Part shown: one piece after another, positions 32,013 through 43,600 of the stretch | Numbering within the stretch: position 1 is the stretch's first letter | Layout of the letters: each line of letters starts with the position of its first letter | Origin: Echinometra lucunter | Lineage: Eukaryota; Echinodermata; Echinoidea; Camarodonta; Echinometridae | NCBI GenBank assembly: GCA_029962745.1 | Contig: CM057152.1 | Location: 20,643,310 to 20,707,309 of the forward strand | Length of the DNA: 64,000 nucleotides | Reading direction: 5' to 3' | Position numbers and translations under genes: made by a program | Notes under the pieces: model-generated | The model's database searches: none | The model's input: the letters and a program-made list of their open reading frames with translations, nothing else | Told to the model about the DNA's origin: nothing

Positions 32013-33930
32013 AGAGAAAGAGAGAGAGAAAGGGAAAATGAAGAAAAATAATATATTTCTAGGGAATTTGCACCCCCAACCATTCGCAGGGTAAATGCAT
32101 CAGAAATAGAATTTTTGAGGATTTAAAGTGCAAAAATGTCCTAAAGCTCGGTCGCTTTGCTCGCTCGCATGACCATTTCCTCTCCGGATCTCATAATTTT
32201 ACGCCCATATTATAGTTCTTAACAAGCTTTTAATAAGGGGTTCAGAATTCCCCCCCCCCAAAAAATAAATAGGGATGCAATTGTCGTTGTTTGGCTCGCT
32301 GTCATGTAAGTTTTATCTGCCTCTTGCTAAATACTGCTCCCCCAGTGTTGCCTAATACAGCATTTGCAAAGATTAAACATTTGAAAGAAATATAACATCT
32401 AATAAGCATGATAGGGGCGGCACTTATAGGGACGCAAAAGATGCAAGAGAAAAAGATAAAAGGAGAAAATGAAGAAATATAACAATCAAAATCAAACAAT
32501 TAAGGGAAATGCGCTACCTCCCACATCCTCAGGGTACGGTAAATGCACGGGAAATAGAGTTTTTGATGATTTAAAATGCCACATTTATTTTTTCTAAAGC
32601 TCGGTCGCTTTGCTCCATCACATGAACATATTTCCTTTCAGGATATCATGGGCTTTTTAAAATAGCGTTTTTAAAGGGGTTCAGAAATTGAAAGAAATAA
32701 TGGTGCAGTTGTCGTTGCTTTGCTCGCTATCATAAGTTTCATCTGTCCTTGCTAAATACAGCGACCCCAGTATAATACAGCATTTGAAAAGGTTACATTG
32801 GAAAGAAATCTAATTTTTTTGTAGTCTTGCTATTGAAAGCGACTATTTCTCAAGGTTTTCGTTAATTTTTCCCCCAATTTTGAAACTGAGAAAATAGAAA
32901 ACTGTTTATTAATAGGACCTATCTAATTTCGATCTTCCCTATCGTTCAATTTCATTTGTCAATTGCCAAATTCCCTGGGTAAAATGCTCAAGAAATTGCG
33001 TTTTTACGGATTAAATTTTTTTTAAATTTGCCGCTTGGTCGCTTCGCTCCCTCGCTTGTACCATAATGTAGATACGTTTGGCCACTCGGGAGGGGAGGGG
33101 TGGGGGGGGGGGGGGGCGCAGCTTCACTGTTTACCCCGAGCCCGGATGCGCCATATCAAGGTCATGCTGTGATGGAGGGGGGGGGGGGGGGTAGGGCTTA
33201 TCATGGGACGTCCCCCTTGATTCGGGATCGTATATTAATATGCAGCGTAACCAGAGATGATGCTACGACCTGCATGGGAAGGAGAGGGGAGGGATGTGAC
33301 AGTACCCCTGTTGATAGGTATCTTAAGATGCGCCCTCACTGGGTGGTGTTGTGTAGGGGAAAGGGGTTAGTTATGTATCAGACGTCCGTTGATTAGAGAC
33401 CCTAAGATTCAGCTAAACCGGATGATGTGGAGAAGGGAAGGATGGGATGGGGTTGCGCTCATACGACAGAACCCTGCTAAACAGGAATAACTCTAGATGC
33501 GGCGAAGCAAGATAATGCTGTGATGTAAGGGGGGGGGGGTTGTTATTTAGTACCCCTGCTGATTAGGATCTTAAAGATATAGAATAACAAAGCGGCCGTG
33601 TTGTGGTGTGGGGCGTGTTGGGGGGGGGGCTCCCTCGGTTGAATAAGGAGCTAAACTTTAAGATTCAGGGTAAGAAGATGACGCTGTGATGGGGGGGGGG
33701 GGGGGGGGGGGCTCGTGTGGCAGTATTTTGGTTAATTCGGGACCCAAGATGCGGTTATAATAACCAAATCGTGCATGGGGGAGGACCTACAGTCACCATT
33801 TTGATTAAGGATAGAGACTGTTAAATCCGTTGTATCTATAATTATGATACTGTACTTGACGGGGGGGGGGGGGGGGGGGGGTCTCCGATGTTACAGCCCC
33901 AGAGCGACGTAAACAACAAGATGCTATGGA
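31616..33930. repeat. Degenerate G-tailed minisatellite, ~12 units of 75-100 bp
   Basis: Units share the order: GTGACAGTACCCCTGTTGAT, GGATCTTAAGATGCGGCG, AACCAGATGATGCTGTGATG, then a G tract of variable length. Examples begin near 31626, 31818, 33292, 33541 and 33712; weaker units lie near 31735, 33195, 33366, 33456, 33631, 33791 and 33882. The units are well diverged from one another, so the array is old or the repeat is imperfectly homogenised. G tracts are always on the + strand and reach 20 or more bases (about 33690-33711, 33861-33881). The array is interrupted by a separate element at about 31886-33142. Confidence 0.7.
31886..33142. mobile_element. Non-autonomous element related to 38507-39578, inserted in the minisatellite
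   Basis: It shares blocks with the element at 38507-39578: GACACTTTGAGGGGGCGCAA, CAGGGTAAATGCATCAGAAA, GGTCGCTTTGCTCGCTCGCA, TGCCTCTTGCTAAATAC and a final GCGCC...ATA block. It contains about three internal units (starting near 31900, 32420 and 32860) where the other copy has two to three. A (GA)n tract expands the first unit (31950-32035). Clean terminal repeats and a target duplication were not found, so the ends are approximate. Confidence 0.6.
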
Positions 33931-34279
33931 TTTTGCCTTGGCAACCAAAGAATAGGCCGTTAGCAATTAATTTCACTATTAATGGGTCTGTTCGTTTACG
34001 TTATGGATGACGTACCCTGTATATTATCTCACGTTTCATATAGTTACATGAACATAATGATTTTGGTGGATATGTTCAAACTGCAAGGTTAATCTGATGA
34101 AACTCATCTAAAAGTGTCATCGGACATGATGGTTTTAATACAGTGATAATTACTTCATTTAGGTAATTTCATTACTTACATAATTAGAAAGATGATTTCG
34201 TTTTGAAGGGGACGCGGGATACCAAAAAGGCACCTTCTCTCTCTTCCTCTCTCTTTATACGTATACTTATATACCCTCC
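33931..34279. other. Intergenic DNA, nothing recognised
   Basis: No repeat with a partner in the window and no gene seen. Confidence 0.45.
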
Positions 34280-34472
34280 GGCGCGCGGTTCTAGAGCAAA
34301 AACTATTTCCTTTGGGGGATGGGGGAGGGCTACTGAGGGCTTGGAGGAATTATAGTGTATATTAGAATCTATATTTAATCAAAATTGCACCTTTATCGTC
34401 CATTTTTTTGGGGGGAGGGGGGCTTGAGCCCTCAAAGCCCCCCCCCCCTCCCCCTCATAGAACCACGCCTGT
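34280..34472. mobile_element. hAT-like MITE, family R, copy 2
   Basis: It matches 26537-26699 throughout: GCGCGGTTCTAGAGCAAAAA, GGGCTTGGAGGA, a TTTATCGTCCA block and an inverted TAGAACCACGCCTG end. The flanks TACCCTCC and AACCCTCC are a probable 8-bp duplication with one change. It is more diverged than copy 1. Confidence 0.78.
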
Positions 34473-36820
34473 GTAACCCTCCAACACAACCTTAACCTAT
34501 CACGCGCAGGCACTACAAACAATTATTAATCACATTCACTTATTATCGAAAAACATGACGAGGAACATAGTTTTTGCAAGTAAATCATCTTTTTCTTGTA
34601 GCTCTCTGAATATTATTCTATTTTCGCGACATCACAATGTGGTCAAGGCTACAAGATGAGTAGAGACAGATTGAAAGCGCATTTGTATATTTCCAAAGTT
34701 AAGTACGTACAAACAGCACGTAGGCGTTCAAATAACAGTTTTGTCTCGATATCCACTGCTTTCGCACGATTTTCCAAGGAAAAGGTGACGTGGCGAATCC
34801 ATAACTCACACTTCGGAATATTGTCTGGGATATATGCCATTATCGACGGAAGGCGGACGTGGAGTCTTCTGTTTGTGGTTCAAAGACTCGTCTTGATCTT
34901 ACATTTTGATTGATACGATAGGTGGAAAAAATGTGCGAATGATGAAATAACCTACATTGCAAAGATTGCGAAAGCATGTTCTTTTGCGGTTTTGATGACG
35001 AGAGCGCAGTTGAGAATTCCCCATCATGTCATGCTCATGTACATTATGAAACTTTTAGTTTTGAATGTGATATGTAATGAAATCAATACATGCATGCACT
35101 TGATAATTTTTCTTGAACAGTTGACTCTTCCGGACAGAAAGTCTCAATTACAATTTTAACAAACAACATTGTAAAAAATGAAACAAATATGTAACACTTC
35201 CGTTTAACTTTTGTACAGGAATAATAAATTATTGCATCTAGGGATTATTTCACAAAATAAGTTATGATAAGTTTTAAGTAACATTCATTCCTATAGCGTC
35301 ACGTACTAAAAGAATGCAAAGTGACTCATATATTCATAAAAAAGAACATATTATTATTCTTTGGGGGGGGGGAGAGGGTGGGGTTTGATTGCTTTTATTT
35401 GCGCGTCACCCAAATTATTGGGTGACGTACACCGGGGACGTATACATTGCGATTTTTCTTTTTATTGCTCATTATACATTTTCTTTACTTATTCATTTAT
35501 TTACCTATTTACTTATTTATTTATGCATGGTTTGTACACGTAGTAAAGTTTGGGGGGAATAAAAATGATGCCTTGCATGAAATATGTACAGGTTTTATAG
35601 CATTTTAAGACATGTTCGTTCTAAAATTGTTTTTATCCTCAATTTACTTTGAAGATGTCAGACGAGTTTAATTTTTAAATACTACGAACGAGAATACCGT
35701 TCAGCTCTTCTCCATGAACAGTCACTGAAACGCCAAAAATAGATAATGCACGTTACATTGTACTGATGATTTCGTTTTCGAATAGAAATGGAAATGTAAT
35801 TCCACATTTCTCTGTTAATAGCGGAATTGTATTTTAACTCACTCATGAAATTCTAGGAATCTTTCATTTTTCGTCCTGTTTTCTCCATTGCGGAGCCTAT
35901 AAATGCGAGCTTGTTTTACTTTGTACAGAATGTACCTCCAGTACAGAAGTGTAATAAAAGCCCCCCCCCCCCCTTTCTCTCCACGTGTCTCTCCTATTCT
36001 ACCCGTTTTAGCCTTTTTACCTCCTTTCCCTTTCTTGCCCAGCTCTCTTTCTCTCCCAACTTTTTCTTCTACTTACACTCTCTTCTTTTTACTCTTCTCT
36101 CTGTCTCCCTCCCCCTCTCTTTCCACAATCATAAAATGAATAAAAACATGCATTTGAACGGTGACTGTAGCATAAAGAGTTGAACAAAATATTCTTGGTT
36201 AATTAAGTCCATGTCTGCATGCCTCACAGGAAGTGATGCATGTGACACAAATATTTTCCTTTTTACCTTTCATTGTGCAAACTATCATTTTGGGCTGAAT
36301 TTCAAAGGCTCTTCATTGTGAGATCAAAAATGGTCAAAATGAAAGTCAGATACTGTATGCATCTTCCTCAATCTACTGATATCATGGTAAGCTGAACGTT
36401 GAAAGAGGAAAAACGGTGACGGATTTATATAGCAACGCAGCATTGCAGTTTTCCCATTTAAAGCAGCAAAATGCAATCAAAATGAAATAATACAACTTGC
36501 TATCTCTATGCTGATGAGTAGTAGATTGTAAGCTATATAGAATGCATCATTACACAGTACAGAATCAAGAGAATATAAACTTTTTGTGAATATGTTTATA
36601 TCAGTGGTGCATCCAGCAAAAGAATGCACTGGCATGTGGCCCCTCCCCTTTTGAAGGGTATACTATCAAGGCTGCCTATATATTACTCCCCCCCCCCCCT
36701 TCTGGTCAGTAACTGAACCTGAATATACCTCTGAATATTGATACCATAAGAATGTCACCGCACAGATTTGGGCACTATGAGGGAATTTAATGTGCAGGCA
36801 CCATATTTTTTCAGTATATC
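34473..36820. other. Intergenic DNA, no gene seen
   Basis: It includes overlapping open frames at 34649-34913 on both strands without splice sites or motifs, a perfect 10-bp-stem hairpin at 35404-35427 (CGTCACCCAA/TTGGGTGACG), a poly-C run with a CT-rich tract (35960-36124), and poly-C at about 36688-36700. Confidence 0.4.
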
Positions 36821-37009
36821 TCATAGCAGCATACAGTTTCTTTGGAGCAAAATGAATCATTTTCCAACCTCACATTGGCAACAATTATTCGTTTTTTCCA
36901 GTCCTACATGGTTGCAGTGGCGTAACAGCCGGGGGGGGGCAGGGGGGGGGGGGCAGAGTGCCCCCCCCTGAAGGATTTCAGCGGGAAAATCCACCAAACC
37001 ACCGGGAAA

Positions 37010-37240
37010 AAATGAAAGGGAGGGAAAGGAAGAAAAAGGAAGGGAGAAAGGGAAAGAAAGAAGAAGAAAGGGCAAGAAGGAAGAAGGAAAGAAAAGAAAG
37101 AAGGAGAAAGGGACAGAAGGAAGGAGAAAAGTAAAGGAAGAAGGAGAAAGGGAAAGAAAAAAGGAGAAAGGGGATAAAGAAGGAGGGAGAGAGAAGGAAA
37201 AGAGGGGAAAAAAGAAGAAATCAAAGTGAAACAAAAGAAA
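37010..37240. repeat. Polypurine (GGAAAG/GAAGAA) tract
   Basis: About 230 bp of almost uninterrupted purines on the + strand, an imperfect array of AAGGAGAAAGGGA-type units. It produces serine/phenylalanine/leucine-rich pseudo-frames on the opposite strand. Confidence 0.85.
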
Positions 37241-37663
37241 TGAGGAAAAATTTAGTACCAAAATTCCGGAGTTTCCGGGGGCTCCCCCGCAGTGGCTTTC
37301 CCTGTAGACCCCATCAGGGGCCCTAAGCCAGAACCCTGGGACCCACCCGCTAACGGCTTCACAACAAGCAACTCGCGGTGCGGGCTCACCTCCGCATATT
37401 TTATTTCTAGACTTAGTTACCGGGAAATTTTCGGTTCTGCCCCCCCCCCCCCCCCCCGAAATCAGGCAGAGAATTATACCACTGACTCTAGACTTAATTA
37501 CTGGGAAATTTTTGGCTATGCATTATGTCCCCCCACCCCATAACAGGCAGAGAGCGTAAGAAGAGCGGGAACTGACAGCGCAAAAACGTTGGAGCTTCCG
37601 CGCTTTGCGCGGGAGGGGGGAAACTCCCCCCTCCCTGCACCCTCCCCTCTAGGGAGCACTACC

Positions 37664-38091
37664 ATTGGCGTAAATTCCAGAAGGTAGGGGGATCTGTCAC
37701 CCCCACTTGGGGGAGAGGGGGGATGGTGTGTACAAATTCCCCCCCCCCCCCCCCATGCAGACACACTTTTTAAGGAAGAAAATATATTTCAATTAATCAG
37801 TAAGTAAAAATTCTGAATATCTATCATAAGCAACCATTATATTTTAGAATTTCTATTTGAAAATGCTATTGAAATAAAAAAAGTGGTTATTTTTGGCTCG
37901 CTCGCTTCGCTCGCTCGCCAAAATCTTAGGATTTCCATCCAAAAATACGATTAAAATCGAGAAAAGTGGTTATTTTTTGGCTCGCTCGCTTCGCTCGCTC
38001 GCAAAATAGTTATGAAAATGTGTGTGACAGGGAAAAAATCATTTAAAAATTTTTTCATCCCCAATCCTCAAATTGGATTTACGCCGGTAGA
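37664..38091. mobile_element. Nested hAT-like element with TCGCTCGCTTCGCTCGCTCG motif
   Basis: Left end ATTGGCGTAAAT and inverted right end ATTTACGCCGGTA are flanked by GCACTACC (37656-37663) and ACACTACC (38092-38099), an 8-bp duplication with one change. The motif GGCTCGCTCGCTTCGCTCGC occurs twice, 85 bp apart, within a duplicated AAAAGTGGTTATTTTTTGG block. It lies inside the 1295-bp element and is therefore younger. Confidence 0.72.
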
Positions 38092-38506
38092 ACACTACCG
38101 TCCTCCTAAAATGCAGTCCTAACTACGCCACAGATTCTAGACATAGACTAGTTACCAGGAAAATTTTGGGCTCTGCCCCCCCTGATAACAGGTACCTGTT
38201 ACGCCCCTGCATGGTTGAATAAATTAAAATTGATAATGAAACAGTGGGAACGAAAATTCGCCAAACTTACCAGAAAATGGTTAAATTGTACATAAAAATA
38301 GTTTAACCTGCATTGCCAATTTAGAGACTTTAATGATAAGTGGCAATTGAATAGCTCTTACTTTTGAGAATGACACAACATACCACACTGAAAATGGACT
38401 CATAATTTTCAGTGATTTTTTTTTCTCTTTCTGCTCATATATAACGGGCAATTCCTAGCATTCTGGATCAGAAAATACTGCAATAGTGCCACTTAAAGGA
38501 GACACT

Positions 38507-39578
38507 CAGTGGCGTATCTGGGGGGGGGGGGGGAGTGCTGCGGGCACTTTGAGGGGTCGCAAAACCACAAAAGAGAGAAAAAATGAAAATGAAGAAAAAT
38601 CATATTTTAAAAGATTTTCTGCCCCCCCCCCCCAATCGCAGGGTAAATGCATCAGAAATAGAGCTTTTGAGGGTTTAAAGTGCAAAAATTTTCTAAAGCT
38701 TGGTCGCTTTGCTCCCTCGCATGATCATTTTCTCTCAGAATCTTATAATTTTGCGTCCCTATAATAGTTCTTAAACATGCTTTTGAAAAGGGGTTCAGAA
38801 TTTTAAAAATAATGATGCAATTGTCATTTTGCTCGCTGTCATGTAAGTTTCATCTGCCTCTTGCTAAATACCGCTCCCCCAGTGTGGGCTAATATAACAT
38901 TTGCATAGGTTAAACATTTGAAAGAAATCTAACATCTAATAAGGGCAGCACTTGGCAGGGGCGCAAAAACCGCAAAAGAGAAAAAGAAAAAGGGAGAAAA
39001 TTACCAAAAATCATAATCTCCAAGGGATATGTGCCCCCTCCCCATCTGCATGGTAAATGAATCAGAAATAGAGTTTTGGGGGGTTTAAGATGCAACATTT
39101 TTCTAGAGCTCGGTCGCTTTGCACCCTTGCATGAATATATCTCTCCTTTCAGGATCTCATATATGCTTTTTTAAATAACCATTTTTAATGAGGTTCAGAA
39201 TTTGAAAAATAATGGTGCAGTTGTCTTTGTTTTGCTTGCTGTCATGTATGTTTCATCTGCCTCTTGATAAATACTGCGCCCCCAGTATGGCCTAATACAG
39301 CATTTGCAAGGTTAAACATTTTGAAAGAAATCTAAACTTTTTGTTGCCTTGCTATTAAAATCAGGCCTCGACTATTTCTCAAGGGTTTTTCAAAATGAGA
39401 AAAAAAGAAAACTTAATATCTAATTTTGATCTTCTCTACTGTTAAGTTTCAGGAGTCAACTGCCAAATTTCCTGGGTAAAATGCGCCAAAAATTGCGCAT
39501 TTCTATCCGGGGGGGGGGGGGGGGGGGGTGCAATTTCATTGTTTGCCCCAGGCGCCATAATGTTTAGATACGTCACTG
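38507..39578. mobile_element. hAT-like non-autonomous element, 1072 bp, perfect 8-bp duplication
   Basis: Ends CAGTGGCGTATCT and, inverted, AGATACGTCACTG. GAGACACT on both sides (38499-38506 and 39579-39586) is an exact 8-bp duplication. The interior consists of two tandem units of about 430 bp, both containing a GCGCAAAA...GAGAAAAAG stretch, GGTAAATG-ATCAGAAATAGA, GGTCGCTTTGC and TTTCATCTGCCTCTTG. It is non-coding and the same family as 31886-33142. Confidence 0.88.
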
Positions 39579-40055
39579 GAGACACTGTACTGTTATGGGA
39601 TATTATGTTCTATTCTATTTTGAGCTGAAATGTAAAAGGCTAACAATAGCACCATTTCAATGACCATGCCCAAAATGGTTCACTGCCATTAATATCCCTA
39701 TATCATCACTCCCAAGCAAAACTCTTCAGTTTACAGGTTGAAACTACCTGTATATAGAATACTATATTAGGCCTTTCGAAATCACGTCGATACATCTACA
39801 CACACAAACCTATATCATGACATCAAATACTATTAATTGAGAAAAGCTAACACTTTATTAAACTTTGCTCATAAACTATCTAAATGAGCAAGCAATCAAC
39901 TGAAATTGTTCCACGCACCAACGCACCTACGCACTTTACGGCACCCCTCGCAACCGTTATTGTCACAGCAAATCAATATTTACAATATCACGCTTCGATC
40001 ATCCCAGAGTTCTTTCTTATTATCATTTATCCCCCCCCCCCTTCCATCAAATTAT

Positions 40056-41610
40056 GAGCAGCGGAGTGTGGTGGTCACAATGGACATGCTCAGCCCTTAG
40101 TAATGGATGGTAAGGAGTTTAACAAGCAATTAAGATGGCCATATTTCATTCTAAATAGGACCCAGCCTAATCAACAGATCATGTGAGGAGCTTGAAGATT
40201 TCAGCTTATCCCTTGTAAACAAATAAAAAGTGCTTGTACCATGGCACAACCATAGCAAGTTGATGTGGTAATTTAATGGCAGTTTGATGGAAAACCACTT
40301 AAGGAGATTGGAACCCATTCATTAGTGTGTTTCTAGTGAATGGAGATGAACAAGAAAGAATAAACAGTGAAAGTTCGAACAAAATCGGACAATCTGTTCA
40401 AGAGTTATGATTTTTGAAAGTTTATGGGGATTTGGTCACTATTTTGGGGATCCTTGAAGTGGCAACTTTGCCAGAATCTGTGAAGTCATTGGGGACAACT
40501 CTCCATTCATTTTAAGCATAATTCAAAAAAAATTGATTTATATGGAATTTCAAGTCAGGAATCAACATAATTTTTTCTCAGGTTGGCAAGTTGATGTGGT
40601 AATTGATGGCAGTTTGATGGAAAACCACTTAAAGGAGATTGGAACCCATTCATTAGTGTGTTTCTAGTGAATGGAGATGAACAAGAAAGAATAAACAGTG
40701 AAAGTTTGAACAAAATCAGACAATCTGTTCAAGAGTTATGAATTTTGAAAGTTTATGGGGATTTGGTCGCCATTATGGGGATCCTCGAACTGGCAACTTT
40801 GCCAGCATCTGTGATGTCATTGGGGACAACTTTCCATTCACTTTGAGCATAATTTAAAAAAAAAAAAATGTAATTTCAAGTCAGGAATCAACATAATTTT
40901 TCCCAAAATGCTTGCAGAATTGATGTAGCCATGTCATACTCAAACATTAAATCAAAAGAATGTCTATTTTTCTTGAAAATGAAGAAAATGTTACATTCTG
41001 TGTATAAAATGAATGGAGAGTTGTTCATGATGACATCACCGATAGTGGTGGAGTTGCCAACTTAATAAAGGATCCCCATAATGATGATTTACTTAAACTG
41101 TCAAAATTCACAACTCTTGAACAGATTGTCCGATTTTGCTCAAACTTTCATTGTCTACTCTTTCTTGTTCTTCATTTCCTGAAAGCACACTGATGTCTGG
41201 GTTGCATTCTTCTTTAATTATCATGATTTATCCTGGTACCTTTTTAATGTCAAAATCAAAATAATGTAGGGTTGACCTTCCGTTCAAATTGATATACTGT
41301 ATTTTCCCTATGACCAAGTTATTGCATCTGCTATATATGAGTAATACATCAACTACATTAACCTGTTAAGTGTTAACTATTGAATTATTGAATAATTATT
41401 ATTTAAAAAAATATATATATGAGCAACAGAGGATGGTGGTCACATAGTGGACTTCCTGAACTGTTAGTAATGGATGCATAAGGAGTTTAACAAGCAATTA
41501 GGATGGTTCTTCTGTACAAATTGATACATGTATATTGTACTTTTCCTATGACCAAGTTATTGCATCTGCTACATATGAGTGATACATCAACTACATTAAC
41601 CCATTAATTA
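40056..41610. repeat. Diverged tandem duplication (A-B-A-B), first copy interrupted
   Basis: Block A (GTGGTGGTCACAATGGAC..GGAGTTTAACAAGCAATTA) occurs at 40056-40145 and 41421-41507. Block B (CCTATGACCAAGTTATTGCA..GATACATCAACTACATTAAC) occurs at about 41285-41362 and 41517-41605. A and B are adjacent in the second copy (96 bp start to start) but 1229 bp apart in the first, so about 1.13 kb entered copy 1 after duplication. That insert is the structure at 40150-41275. Confidence 0.7.
40256..41216. mobile_element. Composite foldback: two direct 330-bp units and an inverted partial unit
   Basis: The unit GCAAGTTGATGTGGTAATT...CAGGAATCAACATAATTTTT is present at 40256-40585 and again at 40586-40915. 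A partial copy in inverse orientation occupies about 41010-41216 (shared CGGACAATCTGTTCAAGAGT, GGGGATCC, CAACTTTCCATTCA). The outer edges CTTAAGGAGATTGGAACCC and GGGTTGCATTCTTCTTTAA are roughly inverted. It is non-coding, probably a non-autonomous foldback-type element. Confidence 0.6.
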
Positions 41611-43600
41611 TTGAATACTCCTATTCCCATAGGTTTGATAGAAGGGCCACCTGGTTGTGGTAGCAAGAGGGTTAAATAAAATCTGTTCAACACAAAACTG
41701 AAAACATGATATGAACATAGGAGGAAACATAACATACGCGCTCAGGAAATTAACTCAGGGACCAGTGTGCAGAAACCTGGAGGTATCATGTCACGACACG
41801 TTTCTATTTTGGATAATTACGTCATGCAAAACCAGGGTTGTGTACCGGGGTATTTACATGCTTGTAGGTATAAAGCTAACTCAAGGCTATCCAGATCTGA
41901 TTTTACATTAACAGATATTTATAGTCAATGGAGAGAAGAGCTTTCATAATTATGTGATTGTTTTTATCATTTCCCTCCGGGTTAATTTGTATAAAAGCCC
42001 CAAACGTGAAACAGGCACCAGAGGCGACTTTTCTCAATCCTTAAAGAAAAAGTAACACATATCAACAAGAATTGTCAATACCAACAAACATGAATGAAAA
42101 CTGAAACAAACCTAGACAAAGATAAGTTATATCTTTACAGAAAATCAAAATTTAATGGATAACACTATAAATAAAAGTTATATTTACTCATGAATTAAAA
42201 CTGTGATAGCACATTTTTGCTCTCTACGACTGAGAGTGCACAGAAAGTGTTATTTGATTCTTATTTACTTCACAAATACATACAAAGGCATCACTAGCAG
42301 ATGTTCTGATTCAAGCTCCCTTTAATTTTTCCTATTTGGAATCTAACAAAAAAACATATCAGGAAAGCCAATTCAAACAGTCCTTCAGATTATTTTCTCT
42401 CAATATTGAAATCATTTAAGGAAGAAACATAAAATAGTTACAAGGAACCCTACCCCCTTTCTGTGACAGACCATTGGACCAAACATTCTGCAGAGGGTGG
42501 GGCCATATCCCACATTGTCAGGAGACACGGTTGTTTGTCAAGACCACAGAGCCATGTTAAGCAGAGCTTGCTTCAAACAATAACCACTCAAGGCTGACTC
42601 TCTATTCAGAATCATGTTATTAGATACTATCCCATGCAACACTAACTTACTTTCTTTCCTGACCTGGGGGTTGTTTCATAAAGCTGTTCACAAAGTTACG
42701 GATTGACTTTATGAACGACTTGCATATGGCAAGCCAAATGGGATTTTCAATCATTACAAATCGCATCAGCTAAAGGTGAAATATGCAGATGTAGATTAAC
42801 GTTACTAGTGTTTTCAAACATTTTTATTGCAAAGAATATTTTCTTTTCTGACCCCCCCCCCCCCCCCTGGCTTAAGTGAAATACTTAGCCAACTTTGGTA
42901 TTTTGGTATTCCAACTAAATCTTTGGGGGCAAAGCATTTTACCCTGAATCTAACTTGGCAGCCAACTAGTAGACTGAAGCAACTTACTTTGGAAGTCTAA
43001 TTGGCTGGCATGTAGTTTTTATACATACGTGCATTCATGATGCCACACACAGGTAAATTTTATGCAGCACACACGATCATACGATGTGATGCCTTTACTG
43101 AGCATTATTCGGGATAGACTGTAACTATGGCATCAGAATGGTTATAAGTACGTATGTTGCCTTAACAAAGTTAAAGTTGACTTGCTATTAAAGGTGAAAT
43201 ACTTGAAAAAGTGATCTGAATACGAGTGAAGGCATTTTACTATGCCAAGTAAAATGCTAAGTAATTCATGTCCAGTTTTGTAATTCAAAATGTTATAAGA
43301 GATACAGACAAGCACGACACCAAGTTTTGGGATTAGGACAACAAAAGTAGCAACAAATGAATTATTATGCCGAATAAATAACAAAAAATTTAGACCATAC
43401 CAACGTGGAGAGTGAGGTGGATATGAATCATTTTTTTGAAATTGCATAGGTTATTTTTATTTTGGATATGACTAAAGCAATTAGTTAGTTTCATATAAAA
43501 CCTGGACAAAATACTGTGAGAGGTTTTTTCTCCTAGTTCTCATCTAATTGTCTGCAACCATTTTATCAGTTTCATTACATGAAGGACAAGTCACCAAAAC
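41611..43600. other. Intergenic DNA with a MITE-end fragment
   Basis: A fragment at 42664-42770 starts GGGGGTTGTTTCATAAAGC, like the 'GTTTCATAAAG' MITE ends common in marine invertebrates, but no inverted partner is visible. There is a poly-C run at 42852-42867. The frame at 43142-43447 on the - strand has no recognisable product. Confidence 0.35.

Larger units (their letters stand above)
36915..38209. mobile_element. hAT-like non-autonomous element, 1295 bp, perfect 8-bp duplication
   Basis: Ends CAGTGGCGTAACA and, inverted, TGTTACGCCCCTG. CATGGTTG occurs on both sides (36907-36914 and 38210-38217). The interior has a long purine tract (37010-37240) and three partial repeats of an ACTAGTTACC/GGGAAATTTT...CTCTGCCCCCC motif (near 37415, 37495 and 38145). 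No transposase frame exists; the long minus-strand frames over 36857-37261 are artefacts of the purine tract. A further element (37664-38091) is nested inside. Confidence 0.85.
36821..39601. mobile_element. TTAA-type MITE (family T) interrupted by two hAT-like insertions
   Basis: Three separated blocks together match the 414-bp element at 30687-31100: 36821-36914 (CATAGCAGCATACAG, then TCACATTGGCAAC), 38218-38506 (GCCAATTTAGAGAC, TCTCTTTCTGCTCATATATA) and 39587-39601 (GTACTGTTATGGGATA). The blocks sum to about 400 bp. Each break coincides exactly with an 8-bp target-site duplication of an inserted element, which establishes the original continuity. Confidence 0.75.

Noticed and set aside
36857..37261. 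134-codon Ser/Phe/Leu-rich minus-strand frame
   Set aside because: It lies opposite a purine tract inside a hAT-like element; an absence of stops is expected from that composition.
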